Positions 1 through 11,539 of a DNA stretch of 64,000 nucleotides are shown here, piece by piece; within the stretch, counting starts at the first letter, position 1, and every line of letters begins with the position of its first letter. The stretch covers positions 8,653,279 through 8,717,278 of the forward strand of contig CM012955.1 of NCBI GenBank assembly GCA_000181795.3, in the 5' to 3' direction. The notes below the pieces were generated by a model. That model did not search any database. It was not told the DNA's origin and was given only the letters and a program-made list of their open reading frames with translations. Both the position numbers and the translations under genes were made by a program. Source of the stretch: Trichinella spiralis. Its lineage: Eukaryota > Nematoda > Enoplea > Trichinellida > Trichinellidae.

Positions 1-2576
1 GATATATAACGAGTTTAATCAATGACAAAGATGATAAATGGGATTGGATGCAATGAAATGTTTACTTTTTTGAAAAGTAAACTCTTACAACGCTTTCGTT
101 TCGATTTGCCTCAATTAATGATAATTTAACAGCAGAAATTTCAGAAATTCAATTAAATTGATCATAAAAAATATATATTAGTAAAAATCGAACATATTCG
201 ATGCCAAAAATGTATCATGCGCAGAGATTGGCTGTCACTGCATCGGCTGAAAAGCAGTTACTGATGTGCGACTATCATATGTATTAAAATTGGCAGTACC
301 TCAAATTTTGAGTCCATTTATTCCATAAATACTTTGCAGTTTAAAATCAAAATCTCCAAAACCCTAATTGTCATCAATAGAAAATTATAAAAATGAAAAA
401 AATCCGAACATTGAAAAAACCTTCTTCGCCGAAATTTCGCATAAACAACCAAGTCTATAGCCCATGAAATTTTGCAATTTTCAAGAAACTTTTTTCGCCC
501 AGAAATTAATGCTATTGATATACATCGGTCGAGAATTATACGCTAATTGCTATAAACGCATCCGGACCCCTCGTGATTGTGTATTTCTTGAGATATACGC
601 TGAAAAAGTGAAACTGAAAATAGGAATTTTACCAAATCGAAATAAAAAATGGTGAAAACTGAAACATAGGTAAATGGGAATATGGTGTGGTTTCATTAAA
701 TTTTACAACGGAACCATGAATTTTTTTACCTAAAAAAATAATGTTTTTTTACAAGAATTGTTCTTGATTTTCATTAATGTAACAAAAGCTTTCAAAATTT
801 AATACCCCTGTTAACTGAACTTATTCATTGATTACAATTCAGATATAAGAAATGTCCAATAGTATCAGATTGGAAAGCTATATTTTCGTGCAATATGCCA
901 GTCTTTTTTTTTCTATAAATTATAAATATTCAAACCAGAAACTTTATCAAATTTCTCAAAAAATCATCGATTGCAGGTTATTCAAAATTTACATACCTTT
1001 AATTAGCACAGAATTGCTTGTTCTTAACAGGAAAATATTTTACAATACGCCGCAGCTTCTGAGATGCTCGAAATAGCTTATACTTTACGTCCTGGTACAT
1101 TTCTATAAAGTATCGAACAAATACCATGCATGCGCCGAATAATTTGACATGAATTGTGAATTTATTTAATTTCAAAGCAATTGTAATGAATTTCAACTCT
1201 GGGCGTCTACATTTTGTACTAATTATGCAAATCGGCATTGCATCGTAGTTACTTAGCGAAAGTAAATTCAAATAGCCACACATGTGGGATATATAACGAG
1301 TTTAATCAATGACAAAGATGATAAATGGGATTGGATGCAATGAAATGTTTACTTTTTTGAAAAGTAAACTCTTACAACGCTTTCGTTTCGATTTGCCTCA
1401 ATTAATGATAATTTAACAGCAGAAATTTCAGAAATACAATTAAATTGATCATAAAAAATATATATTAGTAAAAATCGAACATATTCGATGCCAAAAATGT
1501 ATCATGCGCAGAAATTGGCTGTCACTGCATCGGCTGAAAAGCAGTTACTGATGTGCGACTATCATAAGTATTAAAATTATCAGTACCTCAAATTTTGAGT
1601 CCATTTATTCCATAAATGCTGGACTGTTTAAAATCAAAATCTCCAAAACCCTAATTGTCATCAATAGAAAATTATAAAAATGAAAAAAATCCTAACATTG
1701 AAAAAACCTTCTTCGCCGAAATTTCGCATAAACAACCAAGTCTATAGCCCATGAAATTTTGCAATTTTCAAGAAACTTTTCTCGCCCAGAAATTAATGCT
1801 ATTGATATACATCGGTCGAGAATTATACGCTAATTGCTATAAACGCATCCGGACCCCTCGTGATTGTGTATTTCTTGAGATATACGCTGAAAAAGTGAAA
1901 CTGAAAATAGGAATTTTACCAAATCGAAATAAAAAATGGTGAAAACTGAAACATAGGTAAATGGGAATATGGTGTGGTTTCATTAAATTTTACAACGGAA
2001 CCATGAATTTTTTTACCTAAAAAAATAATGATTTTTTTTACAAGAATTGTTCTTGATTTTCATTAATGTAACAAAAGCTTTCAAAATTTAATACCCCTGT
2101 TAACTGAATTTATTCATTGATTACAATTCAGATATAAGAAATGTCCAATAGTATCAGATTGGAAAGCTATATTTTCGTGCAATATGCCAGTCTTTTTTTT
2201 TCTATAAATTATAAATGTTCAAACCAGAAACTTTATCAAATTTCTCAAAAAATCATCGATTGCAGGTTATTCAAAATTTACATACCTTTAATTAGCACAG
2301 AATTGCTTGTTCTTAACACAAAAATATTTTACAATACGCCGCAGCTTCTGAGAGGCTCGATTTAATTTTCATTGTACATACTGGTGGTTTCCTGTACAGT
2401 TTCGTACGAATACCATGCATGAGCCCAGTAATTTGACATGAATTGTGAATTTATTTAATTTCATAACCTATGTAAGGAATTTCCACTCTGGGCGACATCA
2501 CATTATGCTAATTATGCAAATTGGCATTGTATCGTAGCTACTTAGCGAAAGTGAATTGAAATAGCCACACATGTGG
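1..2576. repeat. Two tandem copies of a 1.29-kb satellite-like unit
   Basis: Positions 1-1287 and 1288-2576 are direct tandem copies in the same orientation. Both begin gatatataacgagtttaatc and both end in cacacatgtgg. Over the first ~1,060 bases I count only about 15 differences. Over the last ~220 bases (about 1068-1287 against 2356-2576) the copies differ by roughly a fifth, including small indels. Each copy carries a 63-codon frame (464-655 and 1751-1942, one residue different) and a 74-codon frame (852-1076 and 2141-2365). Neither resembles a known protein, and shared frames are expected in near-identical copies. The array may continue to the left of the window. I see no terminal inverted repeats, target-site duplication or transposase. 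Confidence 0.93.
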
Positions 2577-2700
2577 TATGAATCAGTTGCGTAATCGTTG
2601 AAAAACATGGCAATTAGGATCGCATTCCATGAAATGTTTGCTTTTCACGAAAGGAAACAGTTACAATGCCGTTGAAATTTCGCAATTTGCGAGAAAAACC
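2577..2700. repeat. Decayed third start of the 1.29-kb unit
   Basis: Directly after the second copy the sequence still follows the unit start loosely: gaaatgtttgcttttcacga here against gaaatgtttacttttttgaa in the intact copies, then a matching gttacaat stretch. Similarity fades by about 2700. This looks like the eroded right edge of the array. The match was made by eye. Confidence 0.5.
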
Positions 2701-2800
2701 TTGGAATCCATTTGAGTAATGAAAATGTACTGTGAAATGATAACATTACATCGAGAAAAAGTGCTAGGTAATGAATGACACAAAATTTTTTTTCAAAATG

Positions 2801-2806
2801 TTTATT
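2801..2806 (-). terminator. Poly(A) signal of POLA2
   Basis: AATAAA on the minus strand (tttatt on the plus strand), about 40 bases after the POLA2 stop codon, a normal position for cleavage and polyadenylation. Confidence 0.5.
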
Positions 2807-2844
2807 AATTAATATGTAATTTTAAGTAAATTTTCAAATTTCAG

Positions 2845-4745
2845 TTATAGTCGAAGAATTTCACCCAAAACGCAGTTTTCGAAATCATCGGTTCTCTGAA
2901 GAAGCTGATTCATAAAAATTTTCATTGTGGCAAACGTACCTGTCGACTTGGCTTTCACAAAATTCCCAGGATTTACACAAACCGTTTTGTGAATCGATTT
3001 GATGAAATGGTGAAATTTAGAAGGCAAAATAAGAATATCTGGCCGAACGCTTAATTCACCATAAAGTTTCAGTTTGCTATATTCTACGGTTGCATCACCA
3101 GAGGGACAAAGTGGGTAAAAACTACGCTGCATTAACAAGTGAGTAATCATGCGATTCACTCGTTCCCCTTGCTGGATGCCTTCGACTAATTCTTCATTTT
3201 TCAAGTGCCACAAAATGTCAGTAGAAGTGATACCAACAATAACACCACCAACATTTAACAGACAAGGATCTGGTGCGAAAAACAGATTGTCAGGCTGTTC
3301 CACATTTTCACCTATGAATGCACGCCATTTCAGACGATATGGTGGACATGGATAAATCTGTGACGAAAATGTATCCTTTGGAGAAGCAACAATAATAACA
3401 TTCGTAAAGTTTGCACTCAAAGTTTCACAGATGTTGAATAACATCTTACACAACAGCTCTTCATAACTGACGTCATCTTGGGATAGAGGTTTAATATTTT
3501 CATTGTAGAAGAAGGGACCAATTAAAATTAAACTTGAAGCTTTCACTTGCAGGCAGTAATTTACTAATTCCTGTAAAGCTGTAAAATTATTGTCATCGGT
3601 ATAACAAAATGGTCCACAAGCAATAACAAATAATAAATTGCATTGTACAACTTCATCAAAAGTTTTGACAGGTATTGGCGCCAATTCACCAGAATAAATT
3701 TCATCTGCTGCAAAAATATGAGAATGCAGTCCAAATCCTTTAGCAACTATGATTTGTCCAGGAAAGATTGCATATTGTTTCACTGAACTAAGATCAAGAG
3801 TTACCTCTGAAAATCCGTGATCTGACTTGCCTTGCAAATGTACATCTTTGCTGCTCTTTAATAATCCACTAAATGAATACACTTGACCACAAATATAAAT
3901 CATCTCGTCAGAAACACTATCAACTGGCAATAATTCCTTTCCCTCCCCAACACTTCTCATCACTGCACCACCAATGGAATCAATCATTTTACCCAACGTT
4001 TCCATTCTGTCCTCCAGCTTTTCATACATGTAACGATAAGACTTGTACAAAAATTGTTTACAATTAAATGGTTGAACAGTTATATTTCGATCCATTTCCG
4101 GCACAATCCATTCCAGTGTAACATTTGGTTGAAATGAAAAAATCAATTTCACACTACTACTGCGTTTCAAAATTGCTGCACATGGTGAAGACAATTCTAT
4201 CTGTTGAGAGTTTTCCATCACGTCCTCTATTGCTGAATCATCCTGATGATCACTGATATATGCTGATAATAATTCCTTTGACATTTCAAAGGATGTGTTG
4301 GAAATTTCAGAGATTTTCGAATCATTCAGAAAAGTTTTTCTTGGACTCAACTGTCCACAATGTTCCTGGCGTCTGTTTCTCAAAAAATTGCGCTCCATTA
4401 TGTTTAAATTTTCCACACTCATTTCTGTCATAGAATTTGACAATGAAAATGAAATCCATTGATCAACAAATTCTTCCGCCTTCCATTTAAGATTAGAGCA
4501 AATACGCAAAATGTTGTTGCATACTTGTACATCATCTGCAGAGTTGAACATAAATCCAAGATAGGAAAACTGTTGCGCAATATCTTCAATTTTTACAGTT
4601 TCTAAAGGCAATTATTTGCATTTAGTAAACTTACAACAGAGATACAAGGCGCATAACACAAGACAAATACTACATGCAAATATAAAAACAATGATAACAA
4701 AGAAAAATATTATATAAATTAAAGTGCATCTAGTCACTTACCCAT
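2845..4745 (-). CDS. POLA2: DNA polymerase alpha subunit B (POLA2)
   Basis: Accessory B subunit of DNA polymerase alpha-primase, which makes RNA-DNA primers at replication origins and on the lagging strand in the nucleus. The product is 586 residues (human about 598). The C-terminal half is the family's inactive calcineurin-like phosphoesterase domain joined to an OB fold: ACGPFCYTDD, ILIGPFF, YPCPPY, NVGGVIVGITSTDILWHL, QRSFYPLCPSGDATVEYSKL, then PDILILPS and VCVNPGNFVKAKSTGTFA close to the end. The CDS is two exons: 4742-4745, coding only ATG plus one base before a gtaagt donor, and 2845-4601 behind a cctttag acceptor. The lengths (4+1757) give an exact frame starting METVKIEDIAQQF. Apart from this 5' intron the gene is uninterrupted, unlike its intron-rich neighbours. 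It lies 530 bases downstream of headcase on the same strand. Confidence 0.95.
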
Positions 4746-5273
4746 TTTTGCTTCAAAAGTATTCGCAAGAGAATAATTAAATAACACTCCTCACCAAACA
4801 ATAAGGCAAAACAGTGTCACAATAAGGCAGAGAACGTAAGGCGAGCTACAAAAATGAAAGTTAAGTACTAATTCAAAAGGAAGCAAATTCCGGCAACATT
4901 ACTAAAAAGCAATTGGTTCGTGAAAAAATTATACCAAAAATAAAATAAAATAAAATAAAATAATTATTTATATTATTATCAAATATTATACTTTTTGTTA
5001 GATTGAACTGTGTATTGTACTTTTTATTTGTATTCAATCCAGTTTATTTCTTTTATTAGTGATTGCATACCACTGTTGCACAAATTACAATGAAGATGAT
5101 ACATCATACCTTATTAGTTTAAATCCTTATTAAATTTCATTAACTTTTGCCTGTTATAATGTTGGCCGAATTTTTATTGAAATGCCAATCAACATCATAA
5201 TTTGTATCTTCCAGAATCAACAAGCTTCATTAAAATAATTTTTAGCAGAATAATTATTTTTCACACTTTCATT
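4746..5273. other. Intergenic, headcase 3' end to POLA2 start
   Basis: About 530 bases of AT-rich DNA holding the 3' flank of headcase and the promoter and 5' UTR side of POLA2. A short (aaaat)n run lies near 4940-4960. No open frame or RNA gene is visible. Confidence 0.6.
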
Positions 5274-7131
5274 TTACTTCTTCATTACAACAGTGTTAAC
5301 ACGTCGAATGAAGTGATAACCATTCACACTACAATGAGGACAGGCAGACATTTCAGAGAAACGAAAAAATGAATTTTTTTCTTCTGCAGTTGGAATAGTA
5401 CCATAACAACTGTAGCAACGTGGAAAGCAGCAATGGACAGCAGCCAATACATCATATGTGTACAAAGTTCCATAAATTAACTTATTACCAATAAACCAAC
5501 CCTCTGAGCCACACAGGATGCACATCAACTTTGGTGCACTTTCCATACAGTACATGCACAAAGATAAAAGATATAAGCTACTTCCCTCGTAATTGACCTT
5601 AAAATAGAAATTATTATCTAAAAAATGAATGAAGCAATTCAAGGAAATTATTTTCTTTTTCTTTTTCACTTACCATAACACCTAAATTTTCGTGATTTAT
5701 CGGTGATAAAAAAAATGTGCCATCGATTAATGGATAACGATCATATACCGGAAGTAAAGACTGACAAATAATGCATGTCACAGTACGTCGCTTATGATCG
5801 CCAAGATTTGTTAAAACAAAAAGTCTCGTCTCATCATTTCCTTGAGGGCAATCATCTTCAAGCTAAAGTAAAAACAAAACAAAACAATTAGAGTTCAAAC
5901 ATATTTATATAAACACAACAAAACATGCACATAAATAATGTTTATATATTAATAAATGTAAAAGTGCCAAGCTTCTCATTATACTAACTGTTTGCAGAAT
6001 TCAATCAGATTGTAGTGCATATTCTGTTGATATTCGCACGCATACATTCGCAATAAGTTAGCCAATAAAAGAACTTAATTTTACTGATAACTGTTAACAT
6101 TTTAAAAATCAAACCTTTATATTAATGCCGTTAATTTTCGATCTCGGTAAAGCCTTCCGGAATGATTCCAAATTCTGCCTGCGTCTGAAAATATTTCCAG
6201 TACTTTGAGCCTAAATAAATAAATGCACTTGTTAAACGACTCAAAATGCGACGATATAAATTCCACAAATAAGCAATGTAACAATTGTAAATATAAATAC
6301 TGCGCAGTTACATATACGAAATAATAATTCGAGAAGATAAATATTCGGATCATGACAACTAACTTGCATATCCAAACAATGACTGGAATTATTTAAGATG
6401 CCAGTGTCATGCTCGCAACTTTCTAATATAAATTGATTTGACTTTGATTTTGACATCGCACTGCCTTCAGAATCGAAAGCCACAACAGCTGAATCAAAAC
6501 TTGAAGTTCGAGAACGTGCGCGAAAAAATCCACTTCCAAAACCACTATTCTTTGACAAAGAAGCAACTTTGTTACCGTTTTCACGCCGAAATGGTAAATG
6601 CTTGAAACGTTCTTCACACTTAAAAGTAAATAAAACAAAATAATAATCAAATAAAAATTACCTAGTTTCTTTTATTTCATTAATTTTTTTCAAAAAAAAT
6701 TTAAAGCATTATTCAGCACAATATAATCACATTATAAAGTGCAAAATTATACAATTCATCTTGAAAATCACACAATCATGCAATACAAAAATTCACCAGT
6801 TAATTGCAACTGACATAAACAAATCTTACCGCAGTATGTTGCGCACTATCGCATTTTAAGCATCCTCTACTGCAGCTACCTTAACATTAAACAAATATAA
6901 AACAAAAAATCTCTTGTCGATAACAACTTTACGTATATCACACTAATCCTTACAAGCACATGATGAATTCTTACCAACACCAGTACAGTTTTGTGCAAAA
7001 ACATTCAATCTATCGAAGCTTTGCAGTGAAGTTTGTCTCGTTTCAAAACAAAGACGATCTACACATTTTTCTGAAGGGCATGAAAGATTATTACATTCCA
7101 CTTTTACCACATCATTTATCGCATCTGTCAT
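5274..7131 (-). CDS. HECA: Headcase (HECA) homolog
   Basis: Headcase is a conserved cytoplasmic protein that restrains proliferation of Drosophila imaginal and progenitor cells and has been linked to TOR control; its biochemistry is unclear. Six exons (6954-7131, 6830-6879, 6364-6618, 6115-6210, 5674-5862, 5274-5597) sum to 1,092 bases, 363 residues, phases agreeing. The N-terminus shows the Cys-rich headcase module (CNNLSC, CVDRLCFE, then CACSCSRGCLKC). A Ser-rich middle follows (about 77-160), then RRRQNLESFRKALPRSKI. The C-terminal zinc module carries CIICQSLLPVYDRYPLIDGT, YTYDVLAAVHCC, CYSCYG and SACPHCSVNGYHF, close to the human C-terminus as I remember it. The start ATG at 7131 sits 13 bases behind a tttttgtag acceptor, which may be a trans-splice site. 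Shorter than human HECA (about 540), mainly in the middle. Confidence 0.9.
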
Positions 7132-8503
7132 ATTTCTAGACTGATCTACAAAAAATGTTCTAAACAATAAATGAAGAAAGAAATTTCGTGTGAAGTTATA
7201 TACAAACAAAATGACTTGATTGATTTATAAATTGAAAATATGAAAATTGGAGAGAACTTTGAGCTTAATTTATTTTTTCCTTTCCAACTTTAGCATTGGT
7301 TGCTTGATTTCATCAAGTTTAGAAAGCTTCTTTACACTGAACGTAAAGCAATTCGTATTTGTTTTATCATTAATACTGTAAACATACTGATCTCATAATA
7401 TAATGTAGCTCATAATGCAAATATTACAAAACAGTAAATTCAAAAAGTTTCATTAACAAACAAGCAACAACAATTAAAAGTAGTAAACAAACAATAATCA
7501 TCTTGCAATATCAGTGCTGTCATTTTCTATTAAAAATCACAATAATAGAATTGAAGCAATAAACAGCAATACCCAAATGCTTTCTTCAAGAATAACTATT
7601 TTTTCTAATGAAAAGCTGCAATTTTCACTTTGATGATTGACTCGCGTATTGAAAAGTGTTTACGAGAATACCCTAGAAAAGAGAAGAATATGCATTTACT
7701 CATACAGTAAAAATAAATCAAGCTAATTTAATAACAGGGAACTTCATTTCCCCAAGCAACGCAAATTACTAGCTGTTTTGTTGTTTGTAAAACGCTACTA
7801 ACATTTTACGGAAAATAAAATTGCATTATCTATTCATATTAATTATTCTTTACTACTGCTCGCATTTATGGAAATTCCTTATCTCTAATTTTATTAAACT
7901 GAAAAATGTAAACTTTTACATAATCAAAATTATATATATGTATATAATGCAGAATTTATGCAATTCAAGATTTCCAAATCTTATTTAACATACAACCATG
8001 TAACTTGCAACGTTATACAGCCTCTGTAGCTTTGATTATAAGAACTGCCCGAGAATATTAGGTTATAAACTTTAATGAGAGTTTCAGGTTTTGTTATGAC
8101 AGAACAAATATACAGCTTCTAATAAGTTATGCAAAAATTAAAAATAACTTGACTGTCACATTTATACAGTAATCTGATGTTCACGTTTTTTTAACTGTTA
8201 ATGGAAAAAAACAGTATGTATTTATTTTTACAAAAGTTTATTACTTTTACATTAAAATTATAATTATATAATGTAATGTTGCATCAGTTCGTATTTTGTA
8301 AATAATGCCTCATTAAATGCACTATCAATGTGATAATATTCAAGCAAATTGTATGATCAATTTTTCATATGAAATACAAGGTTACGTACCAGACAAAGTA
8401 AACAATAACCAATCAGATAACAAATAACCTTGGGTCAATATTTTACTTGAGTTTTTCGCAAAAACGTCAACAATAAACATTCATAAAGAATCAGAAGTAA
8501 AAT
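7132..8503. other. Intergenic, OB-fold gene 3' end to headcase start
   Basis: About 1.37 kb of AT-rich DNA with stop codons in all frames at short intervals. The splice acceptor in front of headcase (around 7144) is the only element I can name. Confidence 0.55.
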
Positions 8504-9675
8504 TTACGAAAATATATCATTAAAAAAATCATCTTCAAGCGTGGCAAGAAACAAGTCATCATCAACTGTTGTTGTCATTTCTGTTGCAGAATTTAAAGCT
8601 ATTTCTGATTTTGTATGAGAATCCTGTGTCTCGCACTGTAAGCTCTTTTCTTCATTATTTTTTTCTAACTGATTCTGCATTGAACGGGAAAACAACTCCG
8701 TGCGTTTTTCCATATGATAAGCGCTTTGAAATGTTCGATTCATCATATCACTTTTCTTTAAACTGGCGTTGACATAACGTTCTCTTAAATGTTTTATTTC
8801 GCTGTTTATCAAGTCGCTCATTTTATCGAAAATTCTTTTCTCAATTAAATTTTCGTTCAGCGACCAAAGATTGCTTTTGTCCGGTGATTGATGAAACACT
8901 TGTACAGCTATTGTATCTTTACCCAAACATGCCTGCGTAGAAAAATAGTCCATTTGAACAGCACTGTTCAGTTCTTCATACTGTATCCAATATATTCGAC
9001 GTATTGTAGGCTTCAAAATAACTGCATACGGAGAAAGTTTTGACAATCCACAAAAAGAAACCTGAATCAAGTAAAACTGACAATTGAAAAAATTAAAGCT
9101 TTTTAAAACAAGATATTTACTTTTTCTAGAAAAAGTACACTGCCTACTGTTATTAGACATGAATAGTTATGGGGAGAATAGAATTTGTCAAACTTCACAA
9201 CAGCATCCATTTCTCCTAAAAAAATTCAGTCAATACTTTTGCGATTTATTCATAATTATTCACCAGTCTGATCTTCAACAGTTATTAACAGAGCATCTGG
9301 ACATTTTTCTCGTATCCTGGCAACTGTTACAAGCATACATTCCACTTTATTATCTTCGAGTAAATCAAAAAAAAACTGAAATATCAAATTATTTCATCAT
9401 CTCAAAAATTACAGTTATTTCATAAATGCAATAATCATAATTCGTCCTCTAGTATAAATTGAAATCAAATTTACAGTATTAGTTTTAGCAAATTTAGCAT
9501 TCATATAAAAATTAAAGATAGAAAATGTCAGTAACAGTACATAATATCAAATTACCAGTTCTTTGGCACTTTCAATAGTGACAATTGAAATCTTTTCTGC
9601 ATCCAAATACAATTTTGCCGATGCCCAGGGTTCACGAGTAAAATCATTTTTCCGTATTACACCAATCTGAGATCT
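8504..9675 (-). CDS. OB-fold protein resembling HROB (MCM8-interacting), 5' end missing
   Basis: Four consecutive exons are clear: 9556-9675, 9264-9375, 9121-9215 and 8504-9061 (295 codons including stop), with matching phases. The core reads WASAKLYLDAEK, KVECMLVTVARIREKCPDAL, LITVEDQTGEMDAVV, VGSVLFLEKVSFCG and YAVILKP. This follows the conserved OB-fold region of HROB (C17orf53), where a similar strand is followed by DPTGEMxGTV and by a 'gsvLlLkqVgvfs' strand. HROB loads or activates the MCM8-MCM9 helicase in homologous recombination. The tail (about 150 residues) is charged and ends in an acidic DDDLFLATLEDDFF stretch. No ATG exists upstream in the first exon shown, which begins behind a tttttag acceptor, so at least one 5' exon is missing from my model. 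Another RPA-like OB protein is possible. Confidence 0.6.
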
Positions 9676-11539
9676 CTAAAAACCAAATAACGCCTGTCAA
9701 AACATTGAAAAAAATAGCTCATACGATATATAAACGCTTCTAGATGAATTTAAAAATATTCATTGATAGAATATAAAAATGAATAAGGTTTAATTTAAAT
9801 TTAACTGAATTTAAAATTATCAAATTATCATAGTAAACTGAATATAATTTTAGACGTCTGCTGTGCAATTTCAAACCATTTTTATGACACAAACTACTAC
9901 AAATACCTCTCTGATTTACAATACTGAAATATATTACCATATTGCAATTTTGAATTTTCACATTATCAACATCCATTTCATTTTTTATATTCATTTCTTA
10001 ATAAAATAAAATATTCGAAAACACTATTCTCTCCTACTGTATCAAAAGTAAATCAAGGTTCAATAAGAAAACATTTGAAAATAAGACAGGTTTGCATAGT
10101 CTAACATTTATACATTATTACTTTATCTATTTCAGGAATCTGAATAGTTTTTTATTTTCAAACGTAATTTTTTAAATAAAATAATATTGCCATTTTGTGA
10201 TTTCTATTAGAATTTTCAACAAATGAGGCAATTTGTGATCTAGAGTGTTATAATTTTAATTTCAAAATATATTACACTTTTCTAATGTTAGAAGAATTTA
10301 AAAAAGTCCATCAACACCAACAGTTCAACCTTAAGTGCTGAACAATGCATGTTTTGTCTGTTTGGATGATATGATATGATGTGATTGCTTATCCAGATGT
10401 TCAGTTGCTAATATTATAGTCTGTCAGAATCGACAGTCGCTTAATTCTGGATTGAGTTTGATTCCACGACAAATAAATTCAAACAATAAACAATCAATAT
10501 ATCAACAAGCTCAGCATGCACACATACTCATTCCCGGAGCAATTCCGCTAATATGGAACTCTCATTCCACTCTCTCATTTAAATGACCTCACCAATGTCC
10601 ATCATCCTATGGTAATTATTTGTTAGGCACAATCAAAAGTCGTTCCGCTTTCTACATATGAACTGAAGGTAACCTATAAACTAGATAGTTCTATGTACCA
10701 GAGAGTGCCTTAAGTAGATTAATTAACTAATGTAGCTAGCTGCATATTTTGAAACATCACTTGAAAATAAAAATTTGCTGTAAAATACAGTTCATTAAGA
10801 AGATGTATAATTGGTCATAACGAGTATAACATAACCATTATACATAAGTATGGAACATAACGAAATGTAAAACATTGTGATCTTACCTTTTACAAAATTT
10901 CTTTGAATCTTAAATCTGATGATGACTTGATATTACCAATACGGATGATACTCTGTACGTATTTTCACGACATATGCAGTGAGAGGCATAACCTTGAACA
11001 TTTTAAAGTTACACCTAAACACATTTTCCATCAAACAGCAATTTATACAAACTTGATTAATCATTAATTTTTTATTTTTGAACGCTTTATATATTCACAG
11101 CCCGTTGTGATTAAACTTTTTATTTAATATATTGCTTACTTAATTAACTTTATACTCTTAAATTTTTCTACAAGTTTGTAGTAATCATGATGTTATGACT
11201 ATTTCAATTCAAGTTGCTGATATATTATTATCGTTCCTGCAAATCATTTTGTAATATAGTATACACTAAATGATTTCACATTAATGGCAGGTGCAGCAAT
11301 TAAATAAATGTAGAATTTGTTTCTCCATTAAATATATAAGTAGTGGGATTATTATTTAAAATTATTTGCTTCTTCAAACGGTCTTGTTGTTTAATTCATT
11401 TCAAATGATTTAAATTCATTTTTCTTGTTGTTCAAGATGTCTCAAAAAAGCTTACGTTTAATTAATAAATAACATACTTGAACTGCAATATTTCTTTAGG
11501 TTTTTCTGAAGCAGTTTCTGACATTATGGTTAAGGACAA
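9676..11539. other. Intergenic between divergent genes, with a possible 5' exon
   Basis: About 1.86 kb between the minus-strand OB-fold gene and plus-strand PDE12. It should hold both promoters and the missing 5' exon(s) of the OB-fold gene. A consensus minus-strand donor (aaaag/gtaagatc) lies at about 10886, but the sequence before it has no long open frame, so it would be a non-coding exon if used. Nothing else recognised. Confidence 0.5.

Noticed and set aside
464-2365. 63- and 74-codon frames in both satellite copies as a gene family
   Set aside because: The copies are nearly identical DNA, so shared frames carry no evidence. There is no domain, no splice signal and no conservation beyond the repeat.
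9740-9994. 84-codon minus frame upstream of the OB-fold gene as its missing 5' exon
   Set aside because: Composition is random and low-complexity, no donor joins it in phase to the exon at 9675, and it has no HROB-like content.
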